From Gynuella sp050296195 (GTDB lineage: Bacteria; Pseudomonadota; Gammaproteobacteria; Pseudomonadales; Natronospirillaceae): a stretch of DNA of 64,000 nt. Under the pieces are notes generated by a model. The model did not search any database and had not been told where the DNA came from. It worked only from the letters and a program-made list of their open reading frames with translations. A program made the translations under genes and the position numbers. Below, in pieces: positions 9,086 through 17,142 of the stretch; position 1 is the first letter of the stretch; the number at the start of each line of letters is the position of its first letter. Location of the stretch: NCBI RefSeq assembly GCF_050296195.1, contig NZ_JBNKRB010000039.1; one strand, given 5' to 3'.

Positions 9086-11110
9086 TTACCAATCCTGCAC
9101 CAGGCTTTCATCCAACGCTTTTTCAGCTTTCAAATACTCCTGTCGCACGGCAGTGAGTAAATGCTGCATACTGATAGCCTGTTCCTCATTGGCCGCAACA
9201 AACGCCGCGTGCAAGGTAATATTCCGTATTGAACCGCCCGCCAGAGATAAGCGTGCCAGTTTGTCATAATCAATATCTTGTTTCGGTGCGGCAGCTGGCA
9301 GCAGAGACTGCCAGAGTTGCTTGCGTTCAACCGGAGTAGGAAATGGAAACGGTATGATGAAACGCAGACGACGGGTAAAAGCAGGATCCATGGCACTACG
9401 CAAATTAGTAGTGAGAATAGAAATACCGGCATAGGCTTCCATCCGCTGTAACAGAAAACTGACGCCCATATTGGCATAACGGTCTTTGGCTTCCTGTACC
9501 TGAGAGCGCTTACCAAATAAAGCATCGGCTTCATCAAACAACAACACCGCACCACTGTTTTCCGCTGCCCGGAAAATAGTATCGAGCTTCTTCTCGGTTT
9601 CACCGATGTATTTATCGATCACGACACTGAGATCGATATGATAGAGATCGACATTTAAAACACTCGCCAGTACACGTGCAGCCATGGTTTTTCCAGTACC
9701 ACTGCCACCGCAAAACAGTGCACAAATTCCCAGCCCATAAGCACCAGGAGTGGCAAACTGCCATTGCTGATACACTTTATGACGCTGTTGAGCCTGCGCC
9801 ACAATCGCCTGCAGATTCTGTTTTTCCCGCTCTGGCAATATCAGTGCATTCCAATCGAGCGGCCGGGGTGTGATGATTTGCGCCAATCCATGCAAATGCT
9901 GCTGAGCCTGCTCCCGGCTGTGAGACCATAGTTTTTGTGGCAATGAAACCGGACTGGAAGTCTCCACTTCGGTATGTACCTCCATTGCGACCCGACGCGC
10001 GATCATGTCCACCTGTTCAGCACTGAAACGATATTGAGTGCTGATACTATGAATGGCATCGTCAACCGGGTCATTGACGTTTGTATGAGTCTTCAGATTC
10101 AAGCGCTCATGTAAATGGCTATGCCACAACTGCCGCTGTCGTTCTTCATCAGGCAACTCCACAGTATGGTAATAAACCGTGGTGCCAATGAGCTGTATCT
10201 TTTCGGTCCCATAGAGAATGCAGGCACCAGGCAGATCCCGAATCAGCCGCACCAGCCAGCGACTCAGAATGTGCCGGTCAGATACATGCGTCTGCTGTTC
10301 AAAAAGCCGTTGGCAATCCAGCAGACACAGCGCCTGTCGGGCGATCAGTTCGCGCTCGATCAGCTGCAGCATATGCTCTTGCTCTTGCGTCGCGGTGGGT
10401 AGATGAAAAAGACTGAACCGAAAAACATCGCACCGCTCGACCCGGGCCAGGCTGGCAACACTCTCAATGGCTTCTGCAAAACTGCCCGCCTGTAATTGCA
10501 ATGCCGTCTGCTGAACCCGGCTGCTGATCAGTATGCGGGACAACGATTCAACCTGCAGGGGTTGATCAAACGACACACTCCGGTCAGTGTCTATCCATTC
10601 CAGAAAAGCGGACACAGAGGAATCAATAATGGGAGTGCCGGTCAGGTAGAACAACAACCATTCATTCAGAACCAAGGAGCGTTGCAGTAATACAGGCGTA
10701 TCATTGTCAATATGCAATAATTGAAAAAACCGCAATGGTGCCTGTGGCGCCAATACCCCACAATGACCATCTCCCAGGCGCAACGCAAGATCCATATTCG
10801 GCAACGGTTTACCGTTCAACTCCTGATACAGGCGGCCTATTTCCGGGTCAAGTTCTGCAGCCAAGCACATTAAGATCAGACGACGTTCAAACGCACTCAG
10901 TGCAAACAGTTCACAAATCCGGTTCAACAAAACAGAATCGGCAACCGTATCTTTTGGAACAGATAAATGCCGTATATTTTTTTCGACTGGCACGGATCCG
11001 GACTGGCACAAAGACTGCAGAACATGCTTCAAATCAGCTAGTTCGCCAAGCATTGACTGATAACTTTCCTGCAACCAGTCTGTTTTCTGTTCATACGAGT
11101 GAACGCTCAT
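9086..11110 (-). CDS. AAA+ ATPase of the contractile injection system (Afp15/Pvc15-like)
   Basis: The 674-residue protein has a long N-terminal region (about 1-420) followed by one AAA+ module. Walker A is GGSGTGKT (468-475), Walker B is LLFDEAD (523-529), and an arginine-finger region (FTRRLRFIIPFPFP) and sensor-2 region follow. AAA ATPases of this build are a conserved component of eCIS clusters and are absent from ordinary P2-like phages and R-pyocins. Their proposed role is in loading of payloads or particle assembly. It lies between gpD and the DUF4255 gene, both on the same strand, and its position next to the DUF4157 payload supports the eCIS assignment. Confidence 0.88.
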   Translation of the reverse strand: MSVHSYEQKTDWLQESYQSMLGELADLKHVLQSLCQSGSVPVEKNIRHLSVPKDTVADSVLLNRICELFALSAFERRLILMCLAAELDPEIGRLYQELNGKPLPNMDLALRLGDGHCGVLAPQAPLRFFQLLHIDNDTPVLLQRSLVLNEWLLFYLTGTPIIDSSVSAFLEWIDTDRSVSFDQPLQVESLSRILISSRVQQTALQLQAGSFAEAIESVASLARVERCDVFRFSLFHLPTATQEQEHMLQLIERELIARQALCLLDCQRLFEQQTHVSDRHILSRWLVRLIRDLPGACILYGTEKIQLIGTTVYYHTVELPDEERQRQLWHSHLHERLNLKTHTNVNDPVDDAIHSISTQYRFSAEQVDMIARRVAMEVHTEVETSSPVSLPQKLWSHSREQAQQHLHGLAQIITPRPLDWNALILPEREKQNLQAIVAQAQQRHKVYQQWQFATPGAYGLGICALFCGGSGTGKTMAARVLASVLNVDLYHIDLSVVIDKYIGETEKKLDTIFRAAENSGAVLLFDEADALFGKRSQVQEAKDRYANMGVSFLLQRMEAYAGISILTTNLRSAMDPAFTRRLRFIIPFPFPTPVERKQLWQSLLPAAAPKQDIDYDKLARLSLAGGSIRNITLHAAFVAANEEQAISMQHLLTAVRQEYLKAEKALDESLVQDW

Positions 11111-11126
11111 GGTGTTAACTCCGTTA

Positions 11127-12167
11127 TTACCCGTTAGCAGGATACGGTTCCTGACATGCTTCGAGATTGGTCAGAAAGCCGCTGCTACTCAGGCTATGAG
11201 TGACGGTTTTCACGGTATACTCACCATCAACTCCGGTACGTAAAGAAGATAACGAAATTCTACCGGCCGCTGTGATGTTAGCGTTGCCCAGAACAGAGAG
11301 ACTCAATGTCTGGTCTTGGCGGTTCAGTTCATGAAACTTGGCTTTTGCGGCTGCCTCGGCTTCCTCTTTGGAAGCAAACACATGCGGCAGACGCATCAGA
11401 GTATCGCCCTTCGCCAACGTACCCGAGGGACACATTTCTTCACGTTCACAGGCATCAATGAGATCCCGCCAAGTCGCACAAACATAAGTATAATTCTGCT
11501 GTCGATTGATTTTTTTGGTCCATTGAACGATGTCATGGCGAGCAATACTGACCGGCTTCATCGGTATTCCACTGGCCGAAGTTCCCTCGCCTTTTTTCAT
11601 GAACAACAGGTTGCGCCCCATGACTTTAAACACGCCGTCGTAAAGCTCAGCCAGACGGGTCAAAAAAGCACCATTGGACTCTTTCTGCTGGTTGATGCTG
11701 TCAATTATTTCCTGGCCAATTAACGGGCTGACTTTGGCGGTCAGTCCATGCTGCCTGGCAATCTGCTCGACCAGGCTGGACAGCGACAAATCATTCCAGG
11801 TGCAGCTGACATCGCGGTTTAGCAGGCTGGAATTGGCGGAGATGGTCATGGTTCTCCCATTAGAGGATTCATTCAAGCTGATATGACTCACCAGATACTC
11901 ACCCATGTTAACCAGACTGGGTTCATAACCCAGGTGCAGAGTGATCACCGTCTCTTGTTGCAGATCAGGCAAAAAAATACCGCTGCCTCTCCAAGTAGGT
12001 CGATCATCCAAGGTTAATGACAACTGATCACTCACTAAACCACTGTGCTGAACCAGTTGAATAGCAACCATCCGGTCCATAAATTCTTTCCGCGCCCACG
12101 TTCCATTTACCTTCAGACTGAAACCCGGAATATTTGCACCAAGCAGTTGAGCGCTTATTAATCCCAT
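11127..12167 (-). CDS. Phage late control protein D-like baseplate hub (gpD)
   Basis: The 346-residue protein resembles P2 gpD, which forms the hub of the baseplate around the tube end, equivalent to T4 gp27 and the N-terminal half of VgrG. Visible family features are the N-terminal beta-rich ISAQLLGANIPGF, the LIGQEIIDSINQQKESNGAFLTRLAE stretch split over residues about 140-165, and a C-terminal beta region ending in SLSSSGFLTNLEACQEPYPANG. It overlaps the end of the gpX gene by 10 nt, so the two are probably translationally coupled. Confidence 0.85.
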   Translation of the reverse strand: MGLISAQLLGANIPGFSLKVNGTWARKEFMDRMVAIQLVQHSGLVSDQLSLTLDDRPTWRGSGIFLPDLQQETVITLHLGYEPSLVNMGEYLVSHISLNESSNGRTMTISANSSLLNRDVSCTWNDLSLSSLVEQIARQHGLTAKVSPLIGQEIIDSINQQKESNGAFLTRLAELYDGVFKVMGRNLLFMKKGEGTSASGIPMKPVSIARHDIVQWTKKINRQQNYTYVCATWRDLIDACEREEMCPSGTLAKGDTLMRLPHVFASKEEAEAAAKAKFHELNRQDQTLSLSVLGNANITAAGRISLSSLRTGVDGEYTVKTVTHSLSSSGFLTNLEACQEPYPANG

Positions 12168-12475
12168 ATTTTGACACTCATATCCTGTTCCTCAGACGTT
12201 GCCAGATCGGGTAGCAAAATGCTCAACCCGGCCGGCAGACTCAGTGGGTAATCCGCCAACCCGGGATTGGCCTGTAACACCCGCTCCACCGTACCGGTAA
12301 CAACCAGGTCACTCCCCGGACCTAACAGAAACCCGTTTTCCACCAACTGTGGTTCCGTCAGCAGGCCAGGATCGACGGCCATCGCTGCCGTTCCCAGATT
12401 GACTTCCTTGATGTAGTACTGCCAACAGATGTTGTCGAGCATGTCACCGGCTTTAGTGTGATAATAGTTTGCCAT
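12158..12475 (-). CDS. Tail protein X (gpX), LysM-like
   Basis: The 105-residue protein matches phage tail protein X. It begins ANYYHTKAGDMLDNICWQYY and contains VLQANPGLADYPLSLPAG and ILLPDL, which is the LysM-like fold found in tail and baseplate proteins such as Afp7 and gpX. It is likely to bind the hub or inner baseplate. It sits directly upstream of, and overlaps, gpD. Confidence 0.85.
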   Translation of the reverse strand: MANYYHTKAGDMLDNICWQYYIKEVNLGTAAMAVDPGLLTEPQLVENGFLLGPGSDLVVTGTVERVLQANPGLADYPLSLPAGLSILLPDLATSEEQDMSVKIWD

Positions 12476-12576
12476 TGTCGTGTCTCTTTGAATGTCGTGA
12501 TAACTTAAGGGTCTACGGAATAATGACCTGCATTACTCTGACGTTCTCGCAGCTATTATTGAGAGCCTTTGTTACT

Positions 12577-12999
12577 TCAAAACAGCAGCATCAAATCTTC
12601 GTTGTAACGTTTCAGACTGACGCTGAATTCAATTTTTTTCGGTATTCCATCAGCAAAAAAGACACTTTTGGTTTCCTGAACATTTTCAATAATCCAGCGT
12701 CCATAAACGAAACCATTACCATCCAGCAACGGCATTGCCACTCCGATTCCAGCGGTCAGACGTACTAGCGACAACTGCCGTATACCACCTTTATACTGTG
12801 GATAGATGGTGCCGTTCAGGCTGATACTGTCATCGCCCGGGCCAATATACTGGCGCGCAGGACCGCCGACTCCGAGATGCTTAAAAAACGGATGTCCCAG
12901 GCGCGTCTGAGATGCCCACTGATAAGACGTGCTGTGCTGCAGCTTCTCATAAGCGCCGGTATCGATGGAAAATACTACCGGTCCCAATAACATCATCAT
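12577..12999 (-). CDS. Tail terminator/baseplate protein U (gpU)
   Basis: The 140-residue protein matches P2 gpU. It contains HPFFKHLGVGGPARQYIGPG, in which the opening of the family core is evident, followed by a beta-rich region with YGRWIIENVQETKSVFF and IEFSVSLKRY. gpU is a small tail protein needed for tail completion in P2. The gene follows the coiled-coil protein at the place gpU takes after the tape measure in P2. A 100-nt gap separates it from gpX. Confidence 0.87.
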   Translation of the reverse strand: MMMLLGPVVFSIDTGAYEKLQHSTSYQWASQTRLGHPFFKHLGVGGPARQYIGPGDDSISLNGTIYPQYKGGIRQLSLVRLTAGIGVAMPLLDGNGFVYGRWIIENVQETKSVFFADGIPKKIEFSVSLKRYNEDLMLLF

Positions 13000-13069
13000 C
13001 GTCTGATCTCCCTTCTGTCGGTTGCATCAACCATCTGCGGATTAACCACAACCTGTAATGCAATATTGT

Positions 13070-14095
13070 TCATTTCAGTGCTCCGTAATAACTGGGTGGC
13101 AAAGGTCTGGGTGGCTGCGACTGCATTGCTTGCTGGAGCATTGTCGCCATTGAATTCACCGTCTGTTCGAGCTGGCGAACCGTCTGACTCTGCTGCTGGG
13201 TTGCACTATGCATTTGTTGTTGAAGCGCTTGTAACTGTGCCTGATAATCTGCGTGGTTCTGTTTGTCAGTCGCCACCAATGCGGCAATATTCTGTTGTAT
13301 TCGCATATTGTCAAAAGGTGCTGAAGGAATATGTTGCTGAGACGGAGAGTCATCAATAGCAGCGGCTGTCAACGGTGGTGTCGATGGTCGTCTTTCTGCC
13401 GCAGCAGACGCGCTGATCAGCTGCGTGATCAGACTTTCTCCGCCTTGCGCGGTCATGTCAGAATGACCAGAGAATATGTTTTTCGCATTGCCTTCATCGG
13501 TTACACCATTCAATATCGAAAATACCCGACGAGGAGACAATCCAGGCGCTCTCGTTGTGCGTTCAGGGTCGCGCTTCCAACCAATATCATGATCACTCGA
13601 TGGCCTGACAGACGACAATGACTCTCTCATAAGTTCATTTTTGTGATGGGACCAATAGGTCGAAGTCTGATACAGGCGTAAATCGCGGTTTTGATGTAAA
13701 TGGGATACCTGCTCAAAGACCGTGTTGGTATGCAGAGAAGCCTGAACCCCGGTGTTGAAAAACTGTTTGATAACCCTGGACATATTCAGGTAACGGCGAT
13801 TATCGGACAACAGCTTACTATGGCTGACGGCTGCCGGGGATTCACCTGTAAGCAACCATTCATAAGGCAATAGGTATTGGCGATAACGTCGTGATGACGT
13901 CAATTTTGGTAGCACAACAACCTGCCATATTTTGGGGATACCTGGTCGATCTGAACGCAGCATTTTCAACCGACAACCGTATCGGTTGCCCATAACGGTT
14001 GAAACCCTAAAGCAGGCTTTCAAACGATCAGCAGTACACAACTCATCAGCATACTGGCCAAAATTTTTATTATCATCCTTTCTATAGTCGCTCAT
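13070..14095 (-). CDS. Unrecognised coiled-coil protein in the tape-measure position
   Basis: I do not recognise this 341-residue protein. It occupies the exact place of the tape-measure gene (T) between E/E' and gpU. The N-terminal half is basic and rich in Tyr, Arg and His. The middle (about 195-260) is Ser/Pro/Ala-rich and probably disordered. The C-terminus (about 262-330) is a Gln-rich coiled coil (LQALQQQMHSATQQQSQT) ending in a proline-rich stretch. A membrane-spanning segment, common in phage tape measures, is not seen. It may be a short tape measure setting tube length, or a dedicated scaffold or cargo protein. The ATG at 14095 and the one at 14098 are adjacent and equivalent. Confidence 0.6.
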   Translation of the reverse strand: MSDYRKDDNKNFGQYADELCTADRLKACFRVSTVMGNRYGCRLKMLRSDRPGIPKIWQVVVLPKLTSSRRYRQYLLPYEWLLTGESPAAVSHSKLLSDNRRYLNMSRVIKQFFNTGVQASLHTNTVFEQVSHLHQNRDLRLYQTSTYWSHHKNELMRESLSSVRPSSDHDIGWKRDPERTTRAPGLSPRRVFSILNGVTDEGNAKNIFSGHSDMTAQGGESLITQLISASAAAERRPSTPPLTAAAIDDSPSQQHIPSAPFDNMRIQQNIAALVATDKQNHADYQAQLQALQQQMHSATQQQSQTVRQLEQTVNSMATMLQQAMQSQPPRPLPPSYYGALK

Positions 14096-14113
14096 CACAT
14101 TACCACGTATTGG

Positions 14114-14269
14114 TTACCGTTTTTCGGCGTCTGCAAGCAACCGCCGTCCAGTCTCCAGCCACTCCAGCAATTCTTCTTCTTCCAGATCCAACAATTCATT
14201 CAAACCCCAACCACTGCGCTGAGCCAGTACAAAAACGGCCTCACGCAAACGTTGAGGTTCTAGGATAAA
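14114..14269 (-). CDS. E' extension of the tail assembly chaperone, reached by -1 frameshift
   Basis: This 51-codon frame has no start of its own. It is entered from the E gene by a -1 shift at the slippery site at 14266-14272. The peptide contains QRLREAVFVLAQRSGWG, then NELLDLEEEELLEWLETGRR. This is the conserved GpE' type of extension, in which a short helix is followed by a WxxxELxxL-like segment. E and E' in P2-like tails bind and chaperone the tape measure before tube polymerisation, and the fusion is made at low ratio to E. The fused product would be about 147 residues. Confidence 0.82.
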   Translation of the reverse strand, partial: FILEPQRLREAVFVLAQRSGWGLNELLDLEEEELLEWLETGRRLLADAEKR

Positions 14270-14556
14270 AAACCGGCCAGGCACTCCTGTAATTTGCCGT
14301 AATCTGCAAGATCGAGCAGTTCAATATGCTGAGGTGCTATTTCACACAGATTGGCGATCAGACGAATTTCCTTCTCCGTTTCACTGCCGCTGGCTTTTTC
14401 TGCCACCAGGCGGTCACGCACCAACGGCCGGCGCATGACCAAATGATCAATCTCCATACCATCGGCAGTTATTGGATAATCCAGCCGTATGGTTTCGGCT
14501 GTGGCCTGTCGGTTTTGGACCGCAGAGTTTTGTAAGCTGATTTCGGAGTTCAACAT
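14260..14556 (-). CDS. Tail assembly chaperone E (gpE / Mu gp41-like)
   Basis: The 98-residue protein matches the gpE/gp41 family: RLDYPITADGMEIDHLVMRR, then SETEKEIRLIANLCEIAP and ADYGKLQECLAGF. It begins after a 126-nt gap that contains a strong hairpin behind the second tube gene. Its last codons lie on a TTTTTTA heptamer, so some ribosomes are expected to shift and make a longer E/E' protein. It acts in assembly only and is not expected in the finished particle. Confidence 0.88.
   Translation of the reverse strand: MLNSEISLQNSAVQNRQATAETIRLDYPITADGMEIDHLVMRRPLVRDRLVAEKASGSETEKEIRLIANLCEIAPQHIELLDLADYGKLQECLAGFLS
14266..14272 (-). promoter_or_regulatory. Programmed -1 frameshift heptamer T TTT TTA
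   Basis: On the minus strand the E frame reads GGT TTT TTA TCC TAG. The heptamer T TTT TTA fits the X XXY YYZ slippery rule and lies one codon before the E stop codon. Slipping back one base opens the 51-codon E' frame. P2 uses the same kind of site at the same place in E/E'. Confidence 0.82.
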
Positions 14557-14650
14557 GTTATGTTTCCTCTCACTGTTAATTTAAGGCAACCCTGAAGAAT
14601 TACCTGCATCATCTACTCTATTCAGAGTGTCCTTAAGTGCATTTAGGGAA

Positions 14651-14678
14651 CCTCTAAAAATGGCCTATTTTTCAGAGG
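14651..14678. repeat. Hairpin between tube and chaperone genes, similar to a dispersed repeat
   Basis: CCTCTAAAAAT at 14651-14661 pairs with ATTTTTCAGAGG at 14667-14678, with one bulge and a 5-nt loop. The left arm resembles the end of the element at 56504. It lies in the only long gap inside the tail operon, just after the second tube gene, where a partial terminator or mRNA-stabilising hairpin would give more tube and sheath than downstream proteins. Confidence 0.55.
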
Positions 14679-14682
14679 CCCT

Positions 14683-15228
14683 TTAGATAAAACCATCAGA
14701 TCCTTTCGGTATCTGGTTTTTTCCGGCAATTTTGCGTTCGCGGTTATCCACATCGATTTCAATCAGGGTTTCCTGGTTTAACTCAAGACGGTAATAGCGC
14801 AAAGAGAAATGTAACCGCAGCTGGGTCTGCTGACCTGGTTGCCATTGCCCCATGTCGAGTTCAGTAATGCTGCCACTGGCATTGATTTTCAGCGGTACCA
14901 CCTGATCCTTATCACTCAATGCACCTCTGATTTCCAAAGGCAACAATTCAACACTGCCATTGATACCACCGTAGTAATTAATCACCCGCATATTGGCATG
15001 TGGAATACCAAAGCGGCGAATCAGTTCTGCATCGTATTCCGACAGAATCAGTTCGCATTCCATTGGTTCCATTCCCATATCAATCTTAACCCCGGTATCC
15101 AGTCCTCCCAGACGATACTCTTCAGTGCGTAGTGTGAGCTTTGGCAGCGTGATCTGCTGGATACGCCCGGCATATCCCTGACCTGCCATAAACAGGTTAA
15201 AATTCTTTAATACTTTAGGAACCAGCAT
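14683..15228 (-). CDS. Second tail tube protein (FII family paralogue)
   Basis: The 181-residue protein is a paralogue of its neighbour at 15362. Both begin with VPKVLKNFNLF or IPKVLKGFNLF and share LPKLTLRTEEYRLGGLDTGV against LPKLNLKTIDIYNGGMDAPI. Both belong to the phage major tail tube family. Two or more tube paralogues are typical of eCIS (Afp1 and Afp5), where one forms the ring joining tube and baseplate. In this pair the longer copy has an added C-terminal tail (about 12 residues). Which copy makes the bulk tube is not decidable from sequence. Confidence 0.9.
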   Translation of the reverse strand: MLVPKVLKNFNLFMAGQGYAGRIQQITLPKLTLRTEEYRLGGLDTGVKIDMGMEPMECELILSEYDAELIRRFGIPHANMRVINYYGGINGSVELLPLEIRGALSDKDQVVPLKINASGSITELDMGQWQPGQQTQLRLHFSLRYYRLELNQETLIEIDVDNRERKIAGKNQIPKGSDGFI

Positions 15229-15361
15229 TTTTTCATCCTGCAGAAAAGTTCGTTATGGGTTAATCCCTTGCCAGACAAATGGATAATATCGGTACGTAGC
15301 CATTGCCGCTTTTTACACAGCAGTGGCTCGCAGATGATTATTCAAAGACTCATCCGTTTGG

Positions 15362-15865
15362 TTACAAACCAATAGCCGCACGCAGATCCGCCAATTGATC
15401 CTTACCATTAATTGTGCGTACCATGTTTTTCACATCCACTTCAATCAACTCTTCTGAGCCCATGGTCAACTTGTAATAGCTCACACCAACACTGACGTTC
15501 AGTGATGCTTTTTCACCGGATTTCCAGGATCCCATTTCCAATCCCTTCCAGAAGCCAGTCAGATTAATGATCACAGGCATGATGCTGCCATCGTTGTCTA
15601 AAGCACCACGCAGCGCCAGAGAAACACTGGAACCATCACGCAGGCCAAAACGTTTGATAACTTCGCTGTTGTACTCGCTAAGAGAAAAACTGCACTCCAG
15701 TTTTTCCATACCCATATCCATACCTATCGGTGCATCCATACCACCGTTATAGATATCGATCGTTTTCAGATTGAGCTTGGGCAGTGTCACTTCTTCCACC
15801 AGGCCGGCAAAACCGAAACCATCGACAAATAAATTAAAACCTTTTAAGACCTTAGGAATGATCAT
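15362..15865 (-). CDS. Tail tube protein (FII family)
   Basis: The 167-residue protein matches the phage major tail tube family (begins MIIPKVLKGFNLFVDGFGFA; contains DMGMEKLECSFSLSEYN and GSEELIEVDVKNMVR). It polymerises into the inner tube through which the payload travels. Its start codon overlaps the sheath stop codon (ATGA), so tube and sheath synthesis are coupled. It is followed by a second tube paralogue. Confidence 0.93.
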   Translation of the reverse strand: MIIPKVLKGFNLFVDGFGFAGLVEEVTLPKLNLKTIDIYNGGMDAPIGMDMGMEKLECSFSLSEYNSEVIKRFGLRDGSSVSLALRGALDNDGSIMPVIINLTGFWKGLEMGSWKSGEKASLNVSVGVSYYKLTMGSEELIEVDVKNMVRTINGKDQLADLRAAIGL

Positions 15866-16980
15866 GCAAAAATCTCCTCTAAATAATCATTGACCAGACT
15901 GCTACGGAATGTAATGTGCTCAGCCGGATAGGGAGGCGTAAAATCAAAGTCAATATATACTTTTCCCTGTGCAATATTTTCCGGTGTATTCAAGTCGGGA
16001 TCGGCGAAACACTTGCCATCGATAATTGCACCGATGCTTTTCAGATAACGCAGATAACTGTTGACACTCTCAGTCACATTTTCGATATAGGTTTTAGTGA
16101 TGTTTTGATCAACTGCATCCAGGTGTGCGCGTAACAGCGAGTCATTAATCAGATCGGCGGTGCGGCGAACGCTGATAAATGCAAATTTAGGATCGGATGA
16201 ACAGGAGCGATTGCCCCATAACCGGTAACCGTTTTGATGAATGATGGTGGCCACCTGTTTTTCATTCAGACGGTTAGCAGTGGCAAGGCTGTCACCGAGT
16301 GAAAAATCAATACCTCGGGATGTTCCGGTAATGCCGGAAATAGTGCGGTTGGAAGGACTCCACCAGAACCCGCGGTCGTTATCCGATCTGGCAATCACAC
16401 CAGCAACGCGTGCAGAAGCCGGCTGTACCAATTCAGTGCCACTGGCTTTGTCAAACACCAGCACATGTGGATCAACCAGATAGACCCTCGCACTGTCGAT
16501 ATTTCCGCGAAAGGTGATTGCGTCTTCATCACTGCCATCCGGGCCATCTACAACCGCTACGGCTCGCAATCGGTCTGCCACTTCGATCATCGCATCGACC
16601 ACTCCGGGTTGCTGACAAAACCCTGGGGCAATCAATATGCGTGGTGTCATATGCACTCTGCTTTCTGCAGCAAGCAAGTTGCGCAAACCCTGCTCAACAT
16701 CTGGGGACTCATCACTGTCCGGGTCATTGATGTTAATCACGACCACCATGGCCCCGCCCTGATCGAAAATCGCATCCAGCGCATCGGGAATGGTACTGCT
16801 ACCATCTGCGGATCCGAATATTTCGATAGCATCCTTACGAGAACCGGAAATCAGAACAGGCTCATTCACTGGGCCTTGCGCTGCGGTTCCCACCAAGCCG
16901 ATGACCGAGGAAGCGACATTAGTAATGGGCCGTGGCCCGCCTTCTAGTTCTACAACTTCCACACCGTGTAAAAAAGCCAT
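15862..16980 (-). CDS. Contractile tail sheath protein
   Basis: About 372 residues, the usual length for a compact P2-like sheath. Family features include the N-terminal MAFLHGVEVVELEGGPRPI, SSVIGLVGTAAQGP, a variable outer domain, and the conserved C-terminal core (WGNRSCSSDPKFAFISVRRT, split around residue 260, and IDFDFTPPYPAEHITF near the end). The start at 16980 is preferred over 17007 because CAGGAG lies just upstream. Only one sheath gene is present, in contrast with the two or three of Afp/PVC-type eCIS, which is a P2-like trait. Confidence 0.94.
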   Translation of the reverse strand: MAFLHGVEVVELEGGPRPITNVASSVIGLVGTAAQGPVNEPVLISGSRKDAIEIFGSADGSSTIPDALDAIFDQGGAMVVVININDPDSDESPDVEQGLRNLLAAESRVHMTPRILIAPGFCQQPGVVDAMIEVADRLRAVAVVDGPDGSDEDAITFRGNIDSARVYLVDPHVLVFDKASGTELVQPASARVAGVIARSDNDRGFWWSPSNRTISGITGTSRGIDFSLGDSLATANRLNEKQVATIIHQNGYRLWGNRSCSSDPKFAFISVRRTADLINDSLLRAHLDAVDQNITKTYIENVTESVNSYLRYLKSIGAIIDGKCFADPDLNTPENIAQGKVYIDFDFTPPYPAEHITFRSSLVNDYLEEIFA

Positions 16981-17142
16981 AGCATTCTCCTGTGTAAAAA
17001 CATTCATAATTTAAATCCAGTACTACCGTTATCTGGAATTGTTCGAATAACTACTCATCCAACAGCAATCAGGCAAATTAGAACGATCGCTAAGTTAATA
17101 GCGAGATATCCCTGCTCATCCACTTGACCCAACAGCAATACC

